A stretch of 27,825 nt of DNA from positions 31,927 through 59,751 of the forward strand of contig JBBBWG010028012.1 in NCBI GenBank assembly GCA_037176905.1, written 5' to 3'. The position numbers and the translations under genes are program-made. Origin of the DNA: Azolla pinnata (Eukaryota; Streptophyta; Polypodiopsida; Salviniales; Salviniaceae). The notes under the pieces are model-generated. The model saw only the letters and a list, made by a program, of their open reading frames with translations, did not search any database and was not told the DNA's origin. This document shows positions 21,267 through 27,825 of this stretch, one piece after another; the stretch's first letter is position 1, and every line of letters begins with the position of its first letter.

Positions 21267-22608
21267 ATGGCATCTACATCAAATGCTGGTGGAAGTGCCA
21301 CAAACAATGCAAAAGGGAAAACTGCTGCAGGATCTCACCAGCCTTCCGAGGCCTCTCTTAAGAGGAAGCGTGGTATCTTTACCAAAGATTGTGAGTGATT
21401 CTTCAATTGATTTTCAGTTTTTAATTAAGCAATAATTTGTTGGATTCTTGAAATTTGATCTTTGGACTTACACATTGGTGGTGAGTTATGCTTAAGCTCT
21501 TTTGGAAACTTTAAAAATAACTTATTTGTATTCTGTTACAGTGAGGCTGATGATGTATGGTTTTGGAGATGATCCTGATGTAAGTCATCTTTGCCAAATA
21601 CACGTGTTATTAATAGTTACTGTAGAATTCAGTGGTAGTGATATCCTTGTGTTATAGAAAAGAAGATAGCATAGGAGCAAAAGACTCGGACCTAATTGAC
21701 TATGATGAACAAAGGAAACATCAGGTGTGGTGTAAAAGAATGTTTTGAATGTCAAAAATTTGCAGACAGTTTGGAAGCTATAAGCTTCTAATTGAACTGG
21801 ATTCCTGTTTTTCTCAGAACTATGTCTTAAATTTTTGTGAGCTACCTATTTGTGCATCTCACGTTATATCCTGTTAAGTACTGATGCCCATGCTTATTAT
21901 CTGAATGATTGCATTTCTTTGCAATGTTTACTATTTCTTTATAAATGTCTAATGAATGTGTTTGGAAATAAGAATTGAGTATGGGTGATTGTTTGGATGA
22001 GAATGGGTCTTCCAGTTTTCAAACTTGGAATATGCCAAACTTCATTTTTATTCAATGTGGTTACGTCTTTTTTTTCTTTCTTGACTGGCAGCCTCTACCT
22101 GAGACAGTAGCCTTGATTGAGGACATCTTGGTTGATTATGTGACAGAGATGGTGAGGTTTTCACCTTAATCAAATCAAGACAATAATTGTTACTTCTTTA
22201 TGCTTCACAAAGTCTATAAAATTTTTCTCTCATTGCAGGTACATAAAGCTCAAGATATTGCTTCTAGAAGAGGCAAGCTTACAACAGAGGACCTGATGTT
22301 CCTTGTACGGAAGGTAATCATGATTATTCATTCCAGAGCTTGCCTGTCTTAAATAACAAGATGGTTCAATAATATGGCATTACTTATGCAATAGGGTTGT
22401 AGCAGTTGGCTCTAAAATTTGAGTTTTAGAATTTTTCAAATGTCATACTGTTACACTGTGCCTTCTTTATGGTTGCGTTCATATGTGCTTTTTACAGGAT
22501 CCGAGAAAATTCGGACGTGTCAAGGAGCTGCTTGCTATGAATGAAGAACTCAAGAGAGCTCGTAAAGCTTTCGAAATTGATGAAGAGAAGATGGGTTTTG
22601 AAGATTGA
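21267..22608 (+). CDS. TAF13: Transcription initiation factor TFIID subunit 13 (TAF13), 135 aa, five exons
   Basis: Histone-fold subunit of the general transcription factor TFIID; in other eukaryotes TAF13 pairs with TAF11 and acts with TBP in the nucleus. Exons: 21267-21390, 21542-21579, 22092-22151, 22239-22313 and 22498-22608, totalling 408 bases. Residues 1-33 are a Ser/Ala/Gly/Asn-rich tail. Then come KRKRGIFTKDLRLMMYGFGD (about 34-51), PLPETVALIEDILVDYVTEM (55-74), VHKAQDIASRRGKLTTEDLM and FLVRK (75-99), and DPRKFGRVKELLAMNEELKR plus ARKAFEID (100-127). The order and motifs match plant TAF13 throughout. Exon 2 is only 38 bases and codes the RLMMYGFGDDPD part of helix 1. The start ATG lies five bases after the acceptor and no other ATG fits. 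Length is usual for plant TAF13. Very sure. Confidence 0.96.
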
Positions 22609-23630
22609 TTTGTGTTGGCTGCCCTTGTGGTAAATAGAGTTGGGGCATAATCTGAATTCATGCTTTTGAATTTACATATGCCATTCAAAATACAGATGTG
22701 TTATATTTAGGCGTACAAAGTGCAGCTACTGATCTATCTATATTGTGTAAGAATGAGGCGCTTTTATAACCAAAACTTTCTCTTGCCCCCTTGTAAACTT
22801 TCAATTTTCTTTTGAGGAAATTTTTGAAGTGTTTTCAGATGTCTTCACCCAAGATACGAAGTTATGGTTTGATATTCTCATTCATCTTTAAGTTCTTAGC
22901 TAAAGATAAGAAATAAAAGTTCTTACTTAGAGAACATTATTTAAAAACAATTTGATTATCACCTTTTAATCAAATAGAAAAACAAAAATGTTCTATTTAA
23001 CCAAATAGAAATGTTTCAACGTGGATGCTTCTTTTATCTTTCATATCTACATGGATGTAATGCTTTGTTTGTGGTCTCATTGATTCAATGTTTTCAAGTT
23101 TCAAGTTTCGAGTTTTCAACTCTATGATTTTGCAACTGACTTGTACTATGATTTTGCCACATTTAAACCCTAAACACTTATCTCACTTTGTTGAGATGCT
23201 AGCATAATCTAATCATCAGAGTGCCCTTCTTACTATTCATGACATCGAGTAATACTTTTATGATGACCCTGCGTTAAATGTTAATTGTTTCTATTTCATG
23301 ATCCTTGAGATCATCAGCTCAACCCCAATACGAAATGCTAATCTCTTCAATTTTAAATGAACATAAAACTCACATCCCATGTTAACAATTACTCTCCCTC
23401 ACAAGGTGCTAAAAGTTTCTAATGAGATCAATGATCAAAGCATTGCTGACTACACGAGCATCATGAAGTGTGCAATGCTTCTTGAGCATGCAATTGCAGT
23501 AATCAAGTGCCATGAAACTGTGAAAGCTGTCCCCAACCGGCGCACAAAGATCGAAATTGAAGCCCACAACATCCTTTGACAAGTGCCCCCGTCTCCAGCA
23601 TACATGCTTTCGGTTTGATTATGTTGACAA
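22609..23630. other. TAF13 3' UTR and spacer, nothing else recognised
   Basis: AT-rich sequence after the TAF13 stop; a candidate polyadenylation word AATAAA lies near 22911. A single AAACCCTAAA word occurs near 23165. A 66-codon frame at 23379-23579 is not recognisable. Confidence 0.45.
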
Positions 23631-23637
23631 CCTACGC

Positions 23638-23750
23638 GAGAACAATGTCCCTAATCCAGAACCCTGAACTCTAAAACCCTAAAAACCCAAAACAGAATTC
23701 TAAACACTAAACCCTAAAACCTTAGAACCCTAAACTCTAAAATCTGACCT
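23638..23750. repeat. Degenerate plant-type telomere repeat block (AAACCCTAA)
   Basis: Repeated variants of AACCCTAAA, AACCCTGAACTCT, ACTAAACCCTAAAACC and AACCCTAAACTCTAAAA over about 110 bases. The C-rich strand is on plus, opposite in orientation to the array at 18741-19138. The unit is closer to the plant heptamer CCCTAAA and is strongly decayed. Confidence 0.75.
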
Positions 23751-24301
23751 CATTTTGTACTTGTCTTCATCTCCATCCGTTGCTATTGAGTTCCATGTAC
23801 TTCTCTCTCCGGCTCCTCGTTGCCCTTGCTTCTTCAGAGTCTCTCCATCTACTCACATAAGCATTGCGGTGAAAGGAAGGTTTCTCAGACCAAATCAAAG
23901 GAAGTCTTTTGCTTGCCTTCCATCATCAGATCCAGCCTGCATATGGAATCTCATAGGCTGCTGTTAGACAGATTAGCTCGATTTATCAGATCAGTCCGCA
24001 ATCATAGACGATATGAAGAAAGGTAAAATTGACTCAGGGGAGCTGAAACTTGTAGATCAGAATGTTCAAAGCGTAACTTAATGTTCGGATCTCGTCATAA
24101 CAAGAAGATTTTTGCATAGGTTGTATGTGACAACCAAACCATGAAGTGTTCATGAAGGAAACGAGAAAGAGGACGGATGAAGATGATGGCGCTTTGAAGC
24201 ACCCTGATATTAGCAACACAAGGAAGAAATACAGATCTATCCAACCTGTATGTAAGGATGCTGAAGAAATCAAGCTCAACTGGAATGCCTTCACCATAGG
24301 G

Positions 24302-24402
24302 TTGAATTTCTTGTGATGAGTAGCCCTACCGATCATGGTAGATCACAGTGGATCTCAAGTTTTGCTACTTGAATATCTTGTGATGAGTAGCCCCACTGAT
24401 CA
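24302..24402. repeat. 67-base imperfect tandem duplication
   Basis: TTGAAT(T/A)TCTTGTGATGAG followed by TAGCCC(T/C)AC and GATCA occurs at 24302-24335 and again at 24369-24402, about 31 of 34 bases identical, with start-to-start spacing 67. Confidence 0.8.
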
Positions 24403-24788
24403 AAAGAGAGCATCACATGCTATCGCGATGCAGATTTTGTTTGCCCACATGACACTTGCAAGCAATCATGACCCCAAACCCTGTAATGACGAATCTGTTG
24501 ATGTAGAAGTTGTTGCAGCGATCTATCTTGTCTCTGGATTTATCACTGTCTCGTCACTCGAGATGGAGTTCTTCACCTTGTACTCAACACTGGGAACCGC
24601 ACATGTCTCTCGTATCCAACATCAGTATTTTCGCTTCGTCAAATTGATGGCCATACCATGTTCAGGATCTCATGAGCCTTTGTTGAAATCCTGAAAGGAC
24701 GGGATTTACGCTTCCAATGCTTTCACTACCTATAGACACCCCCCATCAGACAAAGGATCTTAGATCAATATGGCCCATAAGACAAAAT

Positions 24789-24834
24789 GTACAATAATGC
24801 TTGTGTATCCAAATGTTACAATAATGCTTGTGTA
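24789..24834. repeat. Short direct repeat ACAATAATGCTTGTGTA
   Basis: The 17-base word occurs twice in succession with 26-base spacing, and a third partial ACAATAAT follows. This is probably a local slippage or duplication event. Confidence 0.7.
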
Positions 24835-26465
24835 CAATAATCTGATGTTTGTATATGTTACAGAATGCATTGGCTACCCAAATGTCCCTATCACCCTTGT
24901 TGTCATCAAGTGAGTGTCAGTATCACAAGTCATTCGAAACCTAACAATCTCACACTTAAACTTGCCTCATATATATGACTATATGGTTATGGTTTGAGGT
25001 TATTACAAACTCGAAACGATTGGATACCTGTGCTTCAAACAAATTTCTCGTCGAGCAGAATGTTGGAGGATTCGACGTCACAATGTGTGATCCGTGGATG
25101 GCCTGCTCGTAAACATGGGCAAGACAATGCATCAGAATTGAGAATCGCGATGAACACTTCCTAACAAGCGCCCACACTTTGATGCAACTTGTATGAAAAG
25201 CCTACAAACACACAACATTTTAAGAGATATTGAGTTTAGAGCAGTTACAATCTTTCTGCAGGTATACCAAGCAATCTTGAGCTGCATTCGCCAGTCTAAG
25301 TTCGGTCCACCTTTCTTCAGTCTCCCTGCGAATGCAGGGCTAGGTTTTAGTGAAACTCAAAGGCAAGAAAGAACACACAACAATGCCAATTATGTCACGA
25401 AATACCGTAATCACAATCACAACAATTCCTGGCACATAAAACTTGAGTAAAGGAGGTGTACAAACTGTGCAGGTGATGGTGGAGAGTCCCATCGGGGGCG
25501 TATGCATATACAAGGTGCCGTTCTTCTTCTTCTTCTTGAGGAGATTGGATAAGAGGAATTTTGGTTTGGTTCATGGGGTGCACCTTTCCTCCTCTTCACA
25601 CAAAACTCGTTTGTGAAACAAGCCAAGAAGTGCAGCATCTTGTCTTTGTAACTCCTCTGGAACCAGATTCCACCCCCCTCAAACTTCTCCGAATATACCA
25701 CTCAAATTCACCCAAAATAATCGATATTACCAATAATTATGTTGTTATGTGTGCCCTTGTAATATTTGATTCTTCCAGTTTTGATTTGATGAAAAGCAGC
25801 AAACAATGTTAATAATTGGCACAAGTACATGGGTTGTGTTACGAGCATGGCCTGTAACTCAGCAAATCCAAATCAGGGCAGGGTTAATTCAAGTTCTAAA
25901 CAGCGAGTCAAACTGAAAAAAGCATTCAAAGCAAAGATAATTGGTTGTATCGTTTCACTTGATCAACGTACATGAAGTGGTCAAGTGAAAAGAAGCAGTG
26001 GTGATGGAAACTCGTAATAAGGCATCCGCAAGATTGAACCGCTCGAGATTGTCGTTGTTAAATCCAGTTACGTGTGTTGGAGATTGTTTGATCCCGCAGG
26101 CTCAGCAAGAATGTCATGCGTCTTGAAAGAGCTAAACCCCAACGTGTTGTGAAAAATGTATTGACAAATACGGCCATCTCTCTGCAGCAGTAGCTCTACA
26201 TAGAACAAATATATGCATATATCTGTGTGCAGCTCAGCTGCATCATGGAATACAGATGAGATGCAGAAAGAGAATAATTTCATTCACTCGAAACAAAACA
26301 AAATGGATTAAGATGAGGAGGAGGAGGTGATGGAAGAGCATGCCTGGGGGGATCTTCTCCGTCCAGAAATTAGGATGATCTGGAGTGGGGCATTTTGTCA
26401 GAAAATCACCACATTCTTAATGTTGTTCTCACCAGATCCGTGAGCATCAAAATGCCCCTGATTTT

Positions 26466-27825
26466 TCAGTAGAGCACCACCAATTTTCCCAGGCCCACCT
26501 CACTCCGCTCTATCAGCCATTCCACACAGTCAATTGCTGCTTCTACATCGATCCCAGCACTCTGTACAAACATCTCTATCTTCCACATCGGCAAAGACGG
26601 AAAGGAACTTGTCAACCGGAATGCCTCTTCCCTGCGCGACTCAGGCTGCCCTAATGCCTTCACGTCCATGAAATAGCATCGATTTGGATCCAAGCCCGAG
26701 CTGTAGCTGGCATTTCTAAGCGTGTCGTCTGTCATGCTCTCTAGGAAACCGAGTTTCTCACATCCGATCAAGTTGAGAAGTGCCAATTTGCTCCACACTC
26801 TCTCCATTAACATACCATCCGGGAGCCTCTCAAGATTGGTGCAGTAACTCAATCGGAGTTCTTTTAAACTGACGAGATTTCCTATGCCTTGAGGAAGGGA
26901 TGTCATGTATTTGCACCCTGACAAATTAAGTTTGGTCAAGGATGTTAACACAAAAATCCCCTCGGGAAGCACCTCGAGATTCTGGCAATTGCTCAAGTCG
27001 AGCCATAATAATTTATTTGTCAACTTCTCAAACATGCTATCAGGGAGATTCTTGAGATCGATACAATTGCCCAATCGGAGGTCTTTTAAACTTATAAGAT
27101 TTCTAATGCCTTCGGGAAAAGATGTCATAGATGTGCATTCAGTCAAATCAAGCTCAGTCAAGGATGTTAATATCGAGATCCCCTCAGGAAGCATTTCGAG
27201 ATTCTTGCAATTCCCCAAGTCAAGTGCTGATAAAGTGTTTGCCAACTTGTTGAAAATGTTATCGGGGAAACTCTTGAGATCGGTGCAATTGCCCAATCGG
27301 AGGTCTTGTAAACTTAAGAGATTTCCAATGCCTTCAGGAAGAGATTTGATAGATGTGCACCCGCTCAAATCAAGCTTGGTTAAGGATGTTAACATCGAGA
27401 TCCCCTCTGGAAGCATTTCGAGATTCTCGCAATTCATCATGTATAGTGTTGATAAAGTGGCTGTCAACTTGTTGAAAATGTTATCGGGGAGACTCTTGAG
27501 ATTGGTGTAATTGCCCAATCGGAGGACTCGTAGACTTACGAGATTTCCAATGCTTTCAGGAAGAGATGTGATAGATGTGCATCCGCTCAAATCAAGCTCG
27601 GTCAAGGATGTTAACACTGAGATCCCCTCGGGAAGCATCTCGAGTTTCTCGCAATTCCTCATGTCTAGTGTTGATAAAGTGCTTGTCAACTTGATGAAAA
27701 TATTGTCGAGGAGACTCTTGAGATTGGTGCAATCGCTCAATCGGAGGGCTCGTAAACTTACGAGATTTCCAATGCCTTCAGGAAGAGATGTGATAGATGT
27801 GCACCTGCTCAAATCAAGCTCGGTC
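26466..27825 (-). CDS. Leucine-rich repeat protein, 3' part (at least 452 aa), continues beyond the window
   Basis: The frame is open to the right edge (first complete codon 27822-27824 reads into TELDLSRCTSITSLPEGIGN), so the apparent start near 27812 is only a TTG inside a repeat and the gene is 5'-truncated by the window. It encodes plant-type LRRs such as LDLSGCTSITSLPESIGN and ILTSLTELDL, about 23-26 residues each. Three LRRs form a 74-residue super-unit, repeated four times plus a diverged fifth copy. The last ~90 residues leave the LRR pattern and end in KIEMFVQSAGIDVEAAIDCV then EWLIERS. Such LRRs are typical of the recognition region of plant NB-LRR or TIR-NB-LRR immune receptors, but no nucleotide-binding or TIR domain is in view, so a receptor role is inference. 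No intron is needed in the visible part. Family is sure; the full architecture is not. Confidence 0.88.
   Translation of the reverse strand, partial: TELDLSRCTSITSLPEGIGNLVSLRALRLSDCTNLKSLLDNIFIKLTSTLSTLDMRNCEKLEMLPEGISVLTSLTELDLSGCTSITSLPESIGNLVSLRVLRLGNYTNLKSLPDNIFNKLTATLSTLYMMNCENLEMLPEGISMLTSLTKLDLSGCTSIKSLPEGIGNLLSLQDLRLGNCTDLKSFPDNIFNKLANTLSALDLGNCKNLEMLPEGISILTSLTELDLTECTSMTSFPEGIRNLISLKDLRLGNCIDLKNLPDSMFEKLTNKLLWLDLSNCQNLEVLPEGIFVLTSLTKLNLSGCKYMTSLPQGIGNLVSLKELRLSYCTNLERLPDGMLMERVWSKLALLNLIGCEKLGFLESMTDDTLRNASYSSGLDPNRCYFMDVKALGQPESRREEAFRLTSSFPSLPMWKIEMFVQSAGIDVEAAIDCVEWLIERSEVGLGKLVVLY
26905..27825. repeat. 222-base tandem super-repeat within the LRR gene
   Basis: The word GATAGATGTGCA and its variants, with the adjoining CGCTCAAATCAAGCT, recur in phase near 27121, 27343, 27565 and 27787, exactly 222 bases apart. 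Each unit codes three LRRs (74 aa). The outer units at the right edge look most alike, while the copy nearest the 3' end is most diverged. The 201-codon plus-strand frame across this region arises from the same periodicity and is not a gene. Confidence 0.9.

Larger units (their letters stand above)
23751..26465. other. Region without a convincing gene
   Basis: Several frames of 60-120 codons occur, the longest at 24335-24694, but none shows a recognisable domain. At 23943-24025 there is an exon-like stretch (MESHRLLLDRLARFIRSVRN then HRRYEE) ending at an AAG|GTAAAA donor-like site, without a partner exon that I can find. Two small duplications are listed separately. A TTCTTCTTCTTCTTC run lies near 25522-25537. 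The right end, 26000-26465, should hold the 3' untranslated region of the minus-strand LRR gene. Confidence 0.45.

Noticed and set aside
26905..27510. 201-codon plus-strand frame opposite the LRR gene
   Set aside because: It has the same 222-base period as the LRR repeats on the other strand, which explains its openness; its protein has no recognisable features.
1..27825. A novel defence or biosynthetic gene cluster
   Set aside because: The recognisable genes are unrelated plant nuclear genes with separate introns and orientations, and nothing suggests co-functioning beyond chance neighbourhood.

Overview
The window is nuclear DNA of a land plant. The evidence is a long intronless P-class pentatricopeptide-repeat (PPR) gene, three genes whose exons join in frame only across GT-AG introns of about 75 to 1,200 bases, a tandem Agenet (plant Tudor-like) protein, a putatively plastid-targeted CAAX-type protease, and a plant-style leucine-rich-repeat (LRR) protein. 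I cannot name the species. The LRR style and modest intron sizes would fit a bryophyte, lycophyte or fern, but that is weak inference.

Layout. 1-420: alternating ATGC/GTAT simple-sequence DNA at the left edge. 421-3084: AT-rich, nothing recognised. 3085-5991 (minus): PPR protein of 968 aa with 22 repeats. 6034-10830: purine tracts, a decayed GTGATTAAGG repeat field, a dispersed and tandemly duplicated repeat, and the probable leader of the next gene. 10892-12955 (plus): six-exon Agenet protein of 466 aa. 14402-18164 (plus): ten-exon CPBP (CAAX) protease of 377 aa, with an internal duplication in intron 1. 18741-19138: TTAGGG-type telomere-like array with a regularly inserted 20-base core. 19139-20120: minisatellite built of CATC and GCATGCATG, abutting that array. 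21267-22608 (plus): five-exon TAF13 (TFIID subunit, 135 aa), probably with a leader exon ending at 20617. 22609-26465: no convincing gene, but plant-type AAACCCTAA remnants and small duplications. 26466-27825 (minus): 3' part of an LRR gene built from 222-base (74-aa) higher-order repeats and running off the right edge.

The genes are a normal eukaryotic mixture and not an operon. Inferred roles are organelle RNA metabolism (PPR), chromatin reading (Agenet), plastid membrane proteolysis or protein stability (CPBP), general transcription (TAF13) and possible immune recognition (LRR). I found no new enzymatic or defence system. The least ordinary items are the composite TTAGGG array and its minisatellite neighbour, the 222-base LRR expansion, and the partly readable PPR RNA code.

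Exon boundaries were placed by hand from reading frame, splice dinucleotides and remembered family conservation. The total coding lengths of all three spliced genes come out as multiples of three.
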